Of a stretch of 64,000 bases of DNA, positions 20,261-30,615 are shown piece after piece. A program made the position numbers and the translations under genes. Where the stretch lies: assembly GCF_003606325.2 (NCBI RefSeq), contig NZ_CP031843.2:1550001-1614000 (forward strand), written 5' to 3'. Position 1 is the stretch's first letter; every line of letters begins with the position of its first letter. This DNA is from Bartonella kosoyi. Lineage in GTDB: Bacteria > Pseudomonadota > Alphaproteobacteria > Rhizobiales > Rhizobiaceae. Under the pieces are notes generated by a model that was given only the letters and a program-made list of their open reading frames with translations, did no database searches and was not told the origin of the DNA.

Positions 20261-21449
20261 GGGAATCTTGCTTACAGATCGTCAACGTCTAAGCTGGTTA
20301 CGGTTATTGCGCAGTGAAAATATTGGGGCTGTTAGTTTTCGCAATCTCATTGATCATTATAAAACAGCAGAAAATGCTCTAGCAGCGCTGCCAGAGCTTA
20401 GTAGAAAAGGAGGTGGTTCTGCATCACTTAAAATAGCAAGCTTAGAAGATGCAGAAAAAGAAATACAAGAAGCTGAAAGATTAGGTGTCCGGTTTATCGG
20501 CATGGGAGAACCAGATTATCCAACTTTTCTTAAAGTTACAGAAGCACCTCCGCCGCTTATTGCTGTCAAAGGTAATGTTTCGATTTTTCAAAAAACTTCT
20601 ATTGGAATTATAGGCTCTCGAAATGCTTCAGCTGCTGGAAAAAAGCTTACGGCTCAATTTGCGCATTTTCTGGGAGAAGCAGACTTTGTAATAATCTCTG
20701 GGCTTGCTCGTGGTATTGATAGCGTTGCGCATCAAGCAAGTTTAAAAACAGGAACAGTTGCGGTCATGGCAGGGGGAATAGATCATATCTATCCTCCTGA
20801 AAATAAAAAATTGCATGAGAATATTATCGCCAATGGTGGAGCCATCATCAGCGAAATGCCCATTTCTTGGAAGCCGCGCGCTATCGATTTTCCAAGAAGA
20901 AACCGTATTATTGCAGCTCTATCACTTGGTCTCTTGGTTGTGGAGGCAGCTCTACGCTCAGGATCCTTAATTACCGCACGTCAAGCAGCAGAAATGGGAC
21001 GGTTGATTTTTGCTATTCCCGGTTCTCCACTTGATCCAAGATCTGTTGGCACAAACAACCTTATCAAGGATGGTGCTCTCCTCACCACACATCCTTCTGA
21101 CATTATAGAAACACTTGCGCCATTAATTTCACCGCTTCCAAACTCCCAACTCAATTTTTTTGAAGAACCATCCTCTTTACAACTTGAAAAGGAAAATTTT
21201 AATTCAGAACACGAAAAGAACACTCCTTCCTCTCTCGCAGATGATGATGCAGCACGTGCAGCAGTTCTCTCTGCTCTTTCAACAACACCAATCGACTTAG
21301 ACACACTGAGTACCCACTCAGGTATTTCACTCCCAACTCTCTACCTCTTATTGGTAGAACTAGAGCTTGCTGGAAAGCTTATTCGACACTCTGGTGGTTG
21401 TGTGTCATTGTCGAATCTTGATCTTCCCCAAGAGCCTCTGCACTATTAA
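20217..21449 (+). CDS. dprA: DNA processing protein DprA
   Basis: Loads RecA onto incoming single-stranded DNA in transformation. Up to 410 residues with a Rossmann core: [46 protein letters not shown] and the DNA-binding [12 protein letters not shown]. An N-terminal SAM-like helical region (about residues 20-80) and a C-terminal winged helix (about 335-400) are present, the usual Rhizobiales layout. The start is unsure: TTG at 20217, 20235 or 20268, of which the last follows AAGGGA closely. All overlap or abut the plsY end. Confidence 0.92.
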   Translation: MGKKVRLVRKTEINKGILLTDRQRLSWLRLLRSENIGAVSFRNLIDHYKTAENALAALPELSRKGGGSASLKIASLEDAEKEIQEAERLGVRFIGMGEPDYPTFLKVTEAPPPLIAVKGNVSIFQKTSIGIIGSRNASAAGKKLTAQFAHFLGEADFVIISGLARGIDSVAHQASLKTGTVAVMAGGIDHIYPPENKKLHENIIANGGAIISEMPISWKPRAIDFPRRNRIIAALSLGLLVVEAALRSGSLITARQAAEMGRLIFAIPGSPLDPRSVGTNNLIKDGALLTTHPSDIIETLAPLISPLPNSQLNFFEEPSSLQLEKENFNSEHEKNTPSSLADDDAARAAVLSALSTTPIDLDTLSTHSGISLPTLYLLLVELELAGKLIRHSGGCVSLSNLDLPQEPLHY

Positions 21450-21585
21450 TAATGCTTTGTCCTTCTTTGGCAACCATATCCAAAAGCAATGCCAAAAGCG
21501 GACTATGTGCTTGACGCGCCATCTGATTCATTTGCTTTGACATGTCTGTAATATATTGGATAACTTTCAAATGATTTATAAACAT
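21379..21585 (-). CDS. Small hypothetical protein antisense to dprA 3' end
   Basis: A 68-residue reading frame with a strong ribosome site (GAGGA three bases before the ATG at 21585). The sequence is amphipathic, with LKVIQYITDMSKQMNQMARQ followed by SPLLALLLDMVAKEG, and resembles small helical proteins seen beside dprA/topA in related bacteria. It runs against dprA and overlaps its last 71 bases. I do not know its function. The protein-like composition and the ribosome site favour a real gene. Confidence 0.62.
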   Translation of the reverse strand: MFINHLKVIQYITDMSKQMNQMARQAHSPLLALLLDMVAKEGQSIINSAEALGEDQDSTMTHNHQSVE

Positions 21586-21851
21586 AATCCTCTATCCTTG
21601 AGCATTTCCCCTCCTCCTTCTCAATAGACGTTATCTTAGTATTGCGCCGTACGTTTTAGTAATAACAGTGGAAAATAAATCGTATAATTCTATATAGGGT
21701 GCGTTTTAATAATAACAATCACAAGTTGTACAATATTCATGTTTTTTATATGGCTAATATTTTTTTTATATGTTCTTAAACAATTGCCATTAGCTATTCG
21801 CGTGAAAGGCGTTTATAAAAAAGTTTTTTATTTCAATATTCGGGTAAAATT

Positions 21852-24425
21852 ATGAATATCGTTATCGTTGAATCTCCAGCAAAAGCAAAAACAATTAATA
21901 AATATCTTGGATCTCAATACAAAGTTGTCGCATCATTTGGACATGTTCGTGATTTACCTGCAAAAGATGGTTCCGTTTTACCCGATCAAGATTTTTCGAT
22001 GAAATGGGATATAGATTCTGCGGCTGCTAAACGTTTAAATGAAATAGCAAAAGCTGTTAAAGAAGCTGATAGCCTTATCTTGGCAACAGACCCTGATCGC
22101 GAAGGAGAAGCTATTTCATGGCATATTCTCGATGTTCTTCGTCAAAAAAAAGTTTTAAAAGATAAACCTATTAAAAGAGTTGTCTTCAATGCCATCACTA
22201 AAAAATCTGTACTCGATGCCATGAACAATCCACGTGATATTGATACATCACTTGTCGATGCTTATCTTGCACGTCGTGCTCTCGATTACCTTGTAGGTTT
22301 TACACTTTCACCTGTTTTATGGCGTAAACTCCCTGGTGCACGCTCAGCTGGGCGCGTTCAATCGGTTGCTTTACGTATTATTTGCGACCGTGAATCAGAA
22401 ATAGAACATTTTATTAAAGAAGATTATTGGTCCATTACAACACAGTTAAAAACCATTCGAAATGATCATTTCCAAGCCAGACTGACAATGTTTAATCAAA
22501 GGAAGATTGGAAAACTTGATATTCAATCTCAAGAACGAGCAGATCAAATTCGCCTTATGCTGGAGAAGGCTCAATATCATACACTCAGTGTTGAAGCAAA
22601 ACCTACAAAGAGAAATCCTTTTCCTCCGTTTACAACTTCTACACTACAACAAGCAGCTTCTTCAAAATTAGGCTTTTCAGCTTCTCGCACGATGCAAATT
22701 GCCCAAAAGCTTTATGAAGGGATTGAAATTAATGGTGAAATGGCAGGGCTTATTACTTATATGCGTACCGATGGTGTACAAATAGCGCCAGAAGCCATTG
22801 ATGCTGCAAGAAAAGTCATTCATGAATCTTTTGGTAAAGACTATGTTCCTGAAAAACCACGTTTTTACTCAACGAAAGCAAAAAATGCACAGGAAGCGCA
22901 TGAAGCAATCCGCCCAACAGATTTTCAACGCACTCCCAATCAAGTCCGTAATTTTCTCGACAATGATCAGGCAAAGCTCTATGAACTGATATGGAAGCGC
23001 GCTATTGCCAGCCAAATGTGTTCTGCTGAAATTGAACGTACAACCGTTGAAATTGAAGCCAAGCAAGGAGACAACCGTGCAAATCTTCGTGCAACAGGAT
23101 CTGTTATTCGTTTTGACGGATTTATTTCCGTCTATACGGATCAACGAGACGAAGAAAATAATGAAGAAAATGAAACAACACGTTTACCGCAAATAAACAC
23201 GGGTGAATCACTTACAAAAGAAAAAGTTGAATCTGTACAACATACCACAGAGCCCCCTTCCCGTTATTCTGAAGCTTCATTAATTAAAAAGCTTGAAGAA
23301 TTAGGAATTGGTCGTCCTTCAACTTATGCCTCCACATTAGCGACATTGTGTGATCGTGGATATATTATCATTGATAAACGCAAACTTATTCCTGATGCTA
23401 AAGGCCGTATTGTTACAGCCTTTCTTGAAAACTTCTTTAATCGCTATGTAGAATATGGTTTTACAGCAGATCTTGAAGAAAAGCTGGATCTTATATCGGA
23501 TGGCAAACTTTCTTGGAAAGATGTATTACGAGATTTTTGGGATGGATTTAATGCCTCTATTAGCAATATCCAAGAACTCCGTATCGCCAATGTCCTTGAT
23601 GTTTTAAATGTAACATTAGCACCTCTTGCCTTTCCTGAACGTGAAGACGGAAGTGATGTGCGTTCCTGTCCTCTCTGTAAAAATGGTCAATTATCATTAA
23701 AACTCGGTCGTTATGGTGCTTTTGTTGGCTGTTCCAATTATCCTGAATGCAAATACACACGCCAACTTGGTACAAATATAGAAGAAGATAATGAAGCAGT
23801 GCGCAATGATGAACCTGTTATGCTTGGAATTGATCCTGAAACAGGAAAAGATATTTCTCTTCGCAATGGCCGTTTTGGTCCCTATATTCAACGAGGTGAA
23901 AGCAAAGAAGTTAAGCGTGCAGGACTACCAAAAGAATGGCAGGCAGAAAATATAACCCTTGAAAAGGCCTTGGCTTTACTATCCCTTCCCCGTGAAATTG
24001 GCATTCATCCTGAAACAGGAAAAATGATCACGGCGACAATTGGACGATATGGTCCCTACCTTAGTCATAATGGAAAATCTGCACGCCTTCTTCATGCAGA
24101 TGAAGTGTTTGATATTGGTATCAATCGCGCTGTTACAGTATTGGCAGAACAACAAGAAAATAAAACCAAGCAAAGTAGAACAACATCTGCAGCATTGGCA
24201 ACATTAGGGGAGCATCCAGAAGGAGGAACTGTCACTGTGCGTAATGGCCGTTTCGGTCCTTATGTCAATTGGGGTAAAATTAATGCAACATTGCCAAAAG
24301 AGAAAGATCCCATTAGTGTAACACTTTCAGAGGCATTAGAACTTATATCGGCTAAAGCATCGAGTAAAAAGACAACTTCAAAAAGAGCTTCTTCCAAAAC
24401 AAAAGCAAAAACAAAAGAGACATAA
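21852..24425 (+). CDS. topA: DNA topoisomerase I
   Basis: Type IA topoisomerase of 857 residues that relaxes negative supercoils. The N-terminal Toprim domain has NIVIVESPAKAKTI and ATDPDREGEAI. SAGRVQSVALRIICDRE marks the core, and the active tyrosine is in GLITYMRTDG near residue 303. The C-terminus has one intact four-cysteine zinc ribbon (CPLC...CSNYPEC) followed by three repeated modules of the form PETGK-x-I...GR-x-GPY that have lost cysteines, as is common in alphaproteobacteria, and a Lys/Ser-rich tail. Confidence 0.97.
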   Translation: MNIVIVESPAKAKTINKYLGSQYKVVASFGHVRDLPAKDGSVLPDQDFSMKWDIDSAAAKRLNEIAKAVKEADSLILATDPDREGEAISWHILDVLRQKKVLKDKPIKRVVFNAITKKSVLDAMNNPRDIDTSLVDAYLARRALDYLVGFTLSPVLWRKLPGARSAGRVQSVALRIICDRESEIEHFIKEDYWSITTQLKTIRNDHFQARLTMFNQRKIGKLDIQSQERADQIRLMLEKAQYHTLSVEAKPTKRNPFPPFTTSTLQQAASSKLGFSASRTMQIAQKLYEGIEINGEMAGLITYMRTDGVQIAPEAIDAARKVIHESFGKDYVPEKPRFYSTKAKNAQEAHEAIRPTDFQRTPNQVRNFLDNDQAKLYELIWKRAIASQMCSAEIERTTVEIEAKQGDNRANLRATGSVIRFDGFISVYTDQRDEENNEENETTRLPQINTGESLTKEKVESVQHTTEPPSRYSEASLIKKLEELGIGRPSTYASTLATLCDRGYIIIDKRKLIPDAKGRIVTAFLENFFNRYVEYGFTADLEEKLDLISDGKLSWKDVLRDFWDGFNASISNIQELRIANVLDVLNVTLAPLAFPEREDGSDVRSCPLCKNGQLSLKLGRYGAFVGCSNYPECKYTRQLGTNIEEDNEAVRNDEPVMLGIDPETGKDISLRNGRFGPYIQRGESKEVKRAGLPKEWQAENITLEKALALLSLPREIGIHPETGKMITATIGRYGPYLSHNGKSARLLHADEVFDIGINRAVTVLAEQQENKTKQSRTTSAALATLGEHPEGGTVTVRNGRFGPYVNWGKINATLPKEKDPISVTLSEALELISAKASSKKTTSKRASSKTKAKTKET

Positions 24426-24428
24426 ATT

Positions 24429-26699
24429 TTGGCTAAAGGTGAAAAAAACGTAAAATATCTCTCCTCATTCAAGGAAGGAAAATTACCTAATAAGGAAGAA
24501 ATTCTTTCCTTTATTAACGAGAACCCTGATCGATCAAGTAAACGAGAAATCGCCAAGGTTTTTAACTTAAAAGGCGATTCTCGTATTTGGCTTAGAGATA
24601 TATTACGTGCATTAAAGGATCAAAATCTTATATCTAAACAGCGCAAAAGGGCAATAAACAAAGGAAAATTACCTCCTGTTGCTTTAGTGAAAATTAATGA
24701 TCGTGATAAAGATGGCAGTTTTATTGCACAACCTCTTGAATGGGAAGAAACACCAAAACCCAATATTGAAATATACTCTTTTCGTCACATAAAAGGAGAA
24801 AGCATTGGTGTTGGAGATCATGTTCTTGTAAAAATTTTTCGAAATAAAAATTCTCAAAATCCCCCTTATACGGGGCGCATTATTCGTAAAATTGAACTAT
24901 CCCCAAAGAGCACATTGGGCGTTATACGAAAATTAGAAAACAATCAATGGCGCCTTGATCCTATAGATCGCAAAACCAATGAACTCATGGTTGAAATATC
25001 TCCAGAAATGAAGATTGAAACAGGTGATCTTGTTGAAGTTGAAATCAAAAAAAATACTGGTTATGGACTGAAAAGTGCGCAAATAAAAAATGTTTTAGGG
25101 CATATTAAGAGTGAGAAAACACTTTCAATGATTTCCATTCTCTCAAAAGGAATTCCTTATATTTTTCCTGAAAGCGTTCTTGAGCAAGTTAAACATATCA
25201 AAGCTGCCAATATGGATAATCGCGAAGATTGGCGACAATTACCATTTATTACGATTGATCCACCAGATGCCAAAGATCATGATGATGCAGTCTACGCAAG
25301 CAAGGATAAGGACCCTACAAATAATGGTGGTTGGATTATTATTGTGGCCATTGCAGATGTTTCTTACTATATTAAAACAGGAAGTGCTTTAGATAAAGAA
25401 GCATTAAAACGCGGAAATTCTGTTTATTTTCCTGATACCGTTGTCCCAATGCTGCCTGAACGCCTCTCTCATGATTTATGTTCTCTGCATGAAGGAAAAG
25501 AAAGACCCGCTTTAGCCGTTCGTATGATTTTTGATGCAAACGGTAATAAACAAAAACATAGTTTTCATCGTATTATGATGCGTGTAAGAGCTAAACTCTC
25601 CTATCAAGAAGTACAATTGGCAAGAAAAGGACATATCCATAAAAAAAGAGCACCCCTGCTTGAGAATATCTTGCAACCCTTATGGGAAGCCTATGCATGC
25701 CTTAAAATCGCGCGGCATCGTCGACAGCCCCTAGAATTAGAAATAGCAGAAAAAAAGATTATTCTTGATCAAAATGGATGTATCCAAGATGTTGTGAGTG
25801 AAGAACATTTAGAAGCCCATCGTTTGATTGAAGAGTTTATGATACAAGCCAATATTGCAGCTTCTGAAACATTAAAAAAACATCATCAGCCCTTCATCTA
25901 TCGTATTCATGACAAACCCTCTCTTGCCAAACAAGAAATATTACGGACTTTCCTTCAAAGTTTAGGAATATCCCTCTCAAAAAGTGCTGAATTAACATCA
26001 GCACGCCTTAATAGAATTTTAGAAAAGGTCGCTCATACGGAACAACAAGAACTGGTCAATCAAGTTATATTGCGTTCACAATCACAAGCAGAATACAATC
26101 CTAAAAATAGTGGCCATTTTGGTTTGAATTTGCAAAACTATACACATTTTACATCACCAATTCGCCGTTATGCTGATCTCATTATTCATCGAGCACTCAT
26201 TAAAGCTCTTAAACTAGGAAATGATCAATTAACTGACACACAAGAACAAAACCTTGCAGAAATTGCTACGCAAATTTCTTTATACGAGCGTCGTGCAATG
26301 GTTGCTGAAAGAGAAACGATTGATCGGCTTGTTGCTCACTATTTAACCAATAAAATTGGTCGTGTTTTTACAGGGCGCATTTCTGGAGTCACAAAAGCAG
26401 GCCTTTTTATCTCACTTGATAAACTCAATACAGATGGTTTTGTCCATATTTCTACACTTAAAAATGATTATTATCATTTTGATGAAGCGCAACATGTTCT
26501 TGTAGGACAACATAGCCATAAAGGCTATCAGCTCAGTGATATTGTAGAAGTAAAACTTATAACTGTACAACCTTTTGCTGGTGCTTTAAGCTTTGAGCTC
26601 TTAACAGAGCCTCGTTCAATCAAATTTTCATCGACATCCTACCATAAAAACAAATTAAAAAAACAAAAGCGTACTTTTTATGGAAGAAGGAAATATTAA
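24429..26699 (+). CDS. rnr: Ribonuclease R
   Basis: A 756-residue 3'-5' exoribonuclease that degrades structured RNA. The order is an N-terminal winged helix (about residues 20-80), OB-type cold-shock domains, the RNB catalytic domain with ITIDPPDAKDHDDAVYA, and a C-terminal S1 domain (about 635-720, FTGRISGVTKAGLFISL) with a basic tail. It begins with a TTG three bases after topA ends, so the two form an operon. All four catalytic aspartates of the RNB motif appear present. Confidence 0.95.
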   Translation: MAKGEKNVKYLSSFKEGKLPNKEEILSFINENPDRSSKREIAKVFNLKGDSRIWLRDILRALKDQNLISKQRKRAINKGKLPPVALVKINDRDKDGSFIAQPLEWEETPKPNIEIYSFRHIKGESIGVGDHVLVKIFRNKNSQNPPYTGRIIRKIELSPKSTLGVIRKLENNQWRLDPIDRKTNELMVEISPEMKIETGDLVEVEIKKNTGYGLKSAQIKNVLGHIKSEKTLSMISILSKGIPYIFPESVLEQVKHIKAANMDNREDWRQLPFITIDPPDAKDHDDAVYASKDKDPTNNGGWIIIVAIADVSYYIKTGSALDKEALKRGNSVYFPDTVVPMLPERLSHDLCSLHEGKERPALAVRMIFDANGNKQKHSFHRIMMRVRAKLSYQEVQLARKGHIHKKRAPLLENILQPLWEAYACLKIARHRRQPLELEIAEKKIILDQNGCIQDVVSEEHLEAHRLIEEFMIQANIAASETLKKHHQPFIYRIHDKPSLAKQEILRTFLQSLGISLSKSAELTSARLNRILEKVAHTEQQELVNQVILRSQSQAEYNPKNSGHFGLNLQNYTHFTSPIRRYADLIIHRALIKALKLGNDQLTDTQEQNLAEIATQISLYERRAMVAERETIDRLVAHYLTNKIGRVFTGRISGVTKAGLFISLDKLNTDGFVHISTLKNDYYHFDEAQHVLVGQHSHKGYQLSDIVEVKLITVQPFAGALSFELLTEPRSIKFSSTSYHKNKLKKQKRTFYGRRKY

Positions 26700-27070
26700 T
26701 TAAAAATAAAAAAAATTTCTTAAGTTTTCATGATCATATTTTTTATTTTAAATTCTAAAAATTTTTATTAAAAATAACTTAAAATTTTTACTCCCTCTTT
26801 AATATTTAATAATAAATAATATAATAAAGATTTAAAATAAGAAATTGTCTATAATGTTTAGTATTTATATTATTTATGTATACAATATGATTTCTTTAGC
26901 ATATAAGAGAATATGTTTTATTTTATATCTATAATCATCTTATAAAAATCGTGTAGTGTTTTTTATACTCAATGAAATGAGAAAATCTGAAAAAGCATAG
27001 TTTGATCTTTCTTTCACTTCAGCTCACCTTTTCGTTGTTTGAATAAACAAAAGTACTTTAAGCCATTCTC
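26700..27070. other. AT-rich intergenic region
   Basis: About 370 bases of extreme AT content with long runs of A and T after rnr. I see no gene or clear terminator hairpin. The downstream end should contain the MFS gene promoter. Confidence 0.45.
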
Positions 27071-28240
27071 ATGAAAAAAATTTTTGACTCTCAAAATAAT
27101 TCTTTGCGTGCAATTATTGCCGCTATTACAACCATTGGCATCGTTGGAACAGCATTGGCAATGGGAACACAACTTGTTTCTCTTCTTATGGCAGAGAAAG
27201 GACTTTCCAACAGTACGATCGGCTATAGTGGAACAGTTGGTGGAATTGCCACAATTATTGCAGCTGTTTTTACGTCTCGAATTGCCTTATGCTTAGGGAT
27301 TACTCAAACAATATTGCTTATGATGGCTATAGGGTCTTTAAGTTTTTTAGGATTTTATTTTTTTGAATCCATATGGGTTTGGTTTATTTTAAGATTTATA
27401 TTACATTTTACCATGACAGTTATGTTTATCCTGTCAGAATTTTGGATCAACAGTTATGCTCCCCCCAAAAAGCGTGGTTTGGTTCTTTCTATTTACGCTA
27501 TTGTTTTAGGATTAGGGTTTGCGTTAGGTCCAACCCTGCTGACAAAAGTGGGAATACAAGGATTTATTCCTTTTGGCGTTTGCTATAGCCTTATTATATT
27601 TGCTGCTATCCCAATTCTTTTTGCTTGGAAATTAAGCCCAGAATTTCAAAAAAGCCAATATACGCCATTTTTTCGTTATCTCCTTCATGTTCCAAGTGCG
27701 ATGATGGCGGTCCTTGTTTACGGTGCTATTCAAATGGGCGCATTAACTCTTATAACACCCTTTAGTTTATCCATTGGTTATCATGAGAATGAAGCAGCAC
27801 ACTTTATGGCAACCCTTGCGCTCGGGAATGTTTTCCTCTTAATTCCTATTAGCATAATAAGTGACTATGCTAAAGATCGACGCTATCCGCTGATAGGTTG
27901 CGCTATTGTAGGTTTTGTGGGAACCTTTATAGTCCCATGGATTATCCAATATCCATGGATTCTGATGCTTGATCTGTTTCTTCTGGGTGGTGTATCTGCG
28001 AGCCTTTATACAATTGGTCTTGCACATCTAGGAGCACGTCTCAAGGGGCAAGAACTTGCTGCTGCTAATTCTGCTTTTATTTTTTGCTATGGAATCGGTA
28101 TGCTCATCGGGCCAACCTTTATTGGAAAATCCATGGATATCTTTAATCCCTTTGGTTTTTCAATAGCCATAGCTGTTTTTTTTGGTTTATATGTCATGTT
28201 GGTGTTTGTCCAACTTATGAGAAAATTAATCAGCTCTTGA
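27071..28240 (+). CDS. MFS family transporter
   Basis: A 389-residue inner-membrane carrier with roughly twelve hydrophobic segments. Typical MFS features are MGTQLVSLLMAEKGLSNSTIGYSGTVGG in the first half, the charged loop after TM2-3, and PPKKRGLVLSIYAIVLGLGFALGP resembling the TM4-5 region of YcaD-type carriers. The substrate is unknown. It is monocistronic, followed by rpmG after a 100-base gap. Confidence 0.87.
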   Translation: MKKIFDSQNNSLRAIIAAITTIGIVGTALAMGTQLVSLLMAEKGLSNSTIGYSGTVGGIATIIAAVFTSRIALCLGITQTILLMMAIGSLSFLGFYFFESIWVWFILRFILHFTMTVMFILSEFWINSYAPPKKRGLVLSIYAIVLGLGFALGPTLLTKVGIQGFIPFGVCYSLIIFAAIPILFAWKLSPEFQKSQYTPFFRYLLHVPSAMMAVLVYGAIQMGALTLITPFSLSIGYHENEAAHFMATLALGNVFLLIPISIISDYAKDRRYPLIGCAIVGFVGTFIVPWIIQYPWILMLDLFLLGGVSASLYTIGLAHLGARLKGQELAAANSAFIFCYGIGMLIGPTFIGKSMDIFNPFGFSIAIAVFFGLYVMLVFVQLMRKLISS

Positions 28241-28341
28241 CTTTTTTGAGAACATCCGTACTGTTGCTGGAAAATCTGATGATGTCGGATAAGTTTTGGC
28301 AGCGATAATATTTTTTTCAGTATAAATAGGGTTTTTACATT

Positions 28342-28509
28342 ATGGCTAAAGCAGCAACCATTAAGATCAAGCTTTTATCAACTGCAGATACTGGTTTTTT
28401 CTATGTAACAAAGAAAAACAGCCGTACAATGACAGATAAAATGAGCAAACGTAAATATGATCCAGTTGTAAAAAAACACGTTGAATTTAAAGAAACAAAA
28501 ATTAAATAA
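28342..28509 (+). CDS. rpmG: 50S ribosomal protein L33
   Basis: A 55-residue L33, starting [20 protein letters not shown] and ending FKETKIK. The family hallmark [10 protein letters not shown] and the basic [12 protein letters not shown] tail are visible. There is no zinc-binding C-x-x-C pair, so this is the zinc-independent form. It is too short for a simple long-frame search but is unambiguous. Confidence 0.95.
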   Translation: MAKAATIKIKLLSTADTGFFYVTKKNSRTMTDKMSKRKYDPVVKKHVEFKETKIK

Positions 28510-28853
28510 ATAAGCCAATCATTCTTGATAGGTTTTATGCTCCAAAGGAAATGTGGCGTTATTCCTCTTCAAAGTTATTTTCTGGGGAGTGTTTTTTTGT
28601 ATCTTAAAAAATTTGCTTTAAAATCTGTCTAACTTTAAATTTAGATGCTTTATACAGATTTGGCTGAGTTGATTTATTTTGTAAGTTGCTTACATATCAA
28701 CACTATATGGGTATTGGATTGTTATGATATTTAACAAAATTTTGTCATTAAAACAGCGTTTTGTTTCGTTATGTGAATAAAATTTTTGAAAGAATTATAA
28801 GCAATACTCAATAGATTGCGCGTTATAATGATAGCAGAAGTTTCTTTTATTTC
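28510..28853. other. Intergenic region after rpmG
   Basis: About 340 bases, AT-rich, with no convincing frame, RNA gene or terminator. It probably holds the promoter of the following nuclease gene. Confidence 0.4.
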
Positions 28854-29414
28854 ATGAAAAAAATTCTTTCTCATTTTCATCTAAGAAGCTTAAAAAAAAT
28901 TATCAGTTTTAGTATTTTTATCGCTGCTAGCATTCTTATCATTATGGCAAGTTATTTTAAGCAGATTCAACCCTTTCCTCAAAAAGAAAAATTTTCTTCT
29001 CATAATTCTGTTGAAGGCAAGGCATTAATCGTTGATGGCGATTCCATCACGATTTCTTCCATTAAGATTCGATTGGTCGGAATTGATGCTCCTGAACTCC
29101 ACCAATTTTGTGGAAAAAAAGATGCACAATACCCTTGTGGGCTTGAGGCAAAAAAATATTTAGAACAACTACTCGAAAATCAAACGGTCACATGTCACTG
29201 GCATAAAACAGATAAATATCGCCGTATCCTTGCAACATGTCAAACGAAACAAGTTAGAAATATCAACGCAACGCTTGTACAGAATGGTTGGGCTGTAAGC
29301 TATTATGAATACCCTAAAGAAGAGAAAGAAGCCAGAAGGAAAAAAAAGGGAATATGGGCATCAAGTTTTCAACGACCGAAAGAATGGCGCAAGGCAAATC
29401 CTCGCACAGAATAA
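28854..29414 (+). CDS. Staphylococcal nuclease-like (thermonuclease) protein, membrane-anchored or exported
   Basis: A 186-residue SNase-fold protein. An N-terminal basic stretch plus a hydrophobic helix (about residues 17-36) gives a signal anchor or uncleaved signal. The OB fold starts GKALIVDGDSI, then IRLVGIDAPELHQ carries the catalytic Arg and Glu, and DKYRRILATC supplies the second Arg. Calcium-dependent cleavage of DNA or RNA outside the cytoplasm is inferred. It may be cotranscribed with the UDG-like gene 28 bases downstream. Confidence 0.85.
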   Translation: MKKILSHFHLRSLKKIISFSIFIAASILIIMASYFKQIQPFPQKEKFSSHNSVEGKALIVDGDSITISSIKIRLVGIDAPELHQFCGKKDAQYPCGLEAKKYLEQLLENQTVTCHWHKTDKYRRILATCQTKQVRNINATLVQNGWAVSYYEYPKEEKEARRKKKGIWASSFQRPKEWRKANPRTE

Positions 29415-29442
29415 GAAAAATATTTTTAAATTTTATTGATCA

Positions 29443-30072
29443 ATGAAACAATGTAATCGTATTATCAACCTTGAAAAAACAATCTATTCCTGTCGCGTTT
29501 GTATCCAACAACCACATTATTTTCCTCCTCTTCCTCATGATCCAAATCCTGTCGTTTATTTATCTGATACGGCTTCGATTGCAATCGCAGGACAAGCACC
29601 AGGATTGCGTGTCCATGAAACATTGATCCCTTTTAATGATCGTTCAGGCGAAAGGCTACGTGATTGGCTTAATGTCACGAAAGAAGAATTTTATAATAGA
29701 TCTCTCTTTGCATTTGTACCTATGGGATTTTGTTTTCCAGGCTATGACAAAAATAAAGCAGATTTGCCACCAAGACGTGAATGTCGAGAAGTTTGGCATG
29801 AAAAGATATTTCAAGCGATGCCACAAATAAAACTTGTTCTTGCTATTGGCAGTTATGCGCAAAAGTGGCATATTACAGAATTAAAACATAAAACTGTTTC
29901 AGCAACCGTTCGTGATTGGAGGAATATCCTTTCCATCCCCCAGCCTCGCGGCTATAATGTTATGCCTTTGCCTCATCCATCATGGCGGAATACTTCTTGG
30001 TTACAGAAAAATCCATGGTTTAACGATGAGCTTATTGTATATCTGCGTCGTTTAGTGCGTAAATTTTTATAA
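29443..30072 (+). CDS. Uracil-DNA glycosylase family protein
   Basis: A 209-residue protein of the UDG superfamily. Motif 1 reads GQAPGLRVHET and motif 2 LPHPSWRN, the arrangement of family 4/5-like or rhizobial UDG-like proteins. Only one C-x-x-C pair (CRVC, about residues 17-20) and scattered other cysteines are seen, so a 4Fe-4S cluster is not certain. DNA repair activity is inferred, not shown. It sits between the nuclease and an Lrp-type regulator. Confidence 0.8.
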   Translation: MKQCNRIINLEKTIYSCRVCIQQPHYFPPLPHDPNPVVYLSDTASIAIAGQAPGLRVHETLIPFNDRSGERLRDWLNVTKEEFYNRSLFAFVPMGFCFPGYDKNKADLPPRRECREVWHEKIFQAMPQIKLVLAIGSYAQKWHITELKHKTVSATVRDWRNILSIPQPRGYNVMPLPHPSWRNTSWLQKNPWFNDELIVYLRRLVRKFL

Positions 30073-30093
30073 ATTAAAATATTGAGAAAAAAT

Positions 30094-30582
30094 ATGGATC
30101 GTCTTGACCGAAAAATTTTACATCTTCTGCAAGAAAATGCGACATTGTCTGTCGCTGATATTGCTAAAAAAGTAGGACTTTCAACTACTCCTTGTTGGCG
30201 TAGAATTCAAAAACTTGAAGAAGATGGCGTTATTCAGCGTCGCGTTGCTGTTCTTTCTCCAGAAAAAGTAAATGCAAGTGTCACAGTTTTTGTTTCTATT
30301 CGCACAAATACACATAGTCATGAATGGTTTAAGCGTTTTTCAAAAATTGTGCAAGAATTCCGTGAAGTCATTGAATTTTATCGAATGAGTGGAGATATTG
30401 ACTATTTATTACGTGTTGTTGTTCCCAATATTGAAGCGTATGATCTTTTTTATAAAAAATTAATTTCTAAAATTGATATCCGTGATGTTTCATCTTCTTT
30501 TGCAATGGAACAGATTAAATACACAACAGAACTTCCACTTAATTATATTAAATTACACGAAAAGGCGAATGAACAAACTTAA
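30094..30582 (+). CDS. Lrp/AsnC family transcriptional regulator
   Basis: A 162-residue regulator from the ATG at 30094 (MDRLDRKILHLLQ); a TTG at 30082 is less likely. The N-terminal helix-turn-helix is SVADIAKKVGLSTTPCWRRI, and the C-terminal RAM ligand-binding domain covers about residues 65-150. Lrp-family proteins often sense amino acids. No operator could be assigned. It converges on cobT with 33 bases between stops. Confidence 0.91.
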   Translation: MDRLDRKILHLLQENATLSVADIAKKVGLSTTPCWRRIQKLEEDGVIQRRVAVLSPEKVNASVTVFVSIRTNTHSHEWFKRFSKIVQEFREVIEFYRMSGDIDYLLRVVVPNIEAYDLFYKKLISKIDIRDVSSSFAMEQIKYTTELPLNYIKLHEKANEQT

Positions 30583-30615
30583 AAGTTTTTTTTTATATCC
30601 TTCTCATCATTCTTT

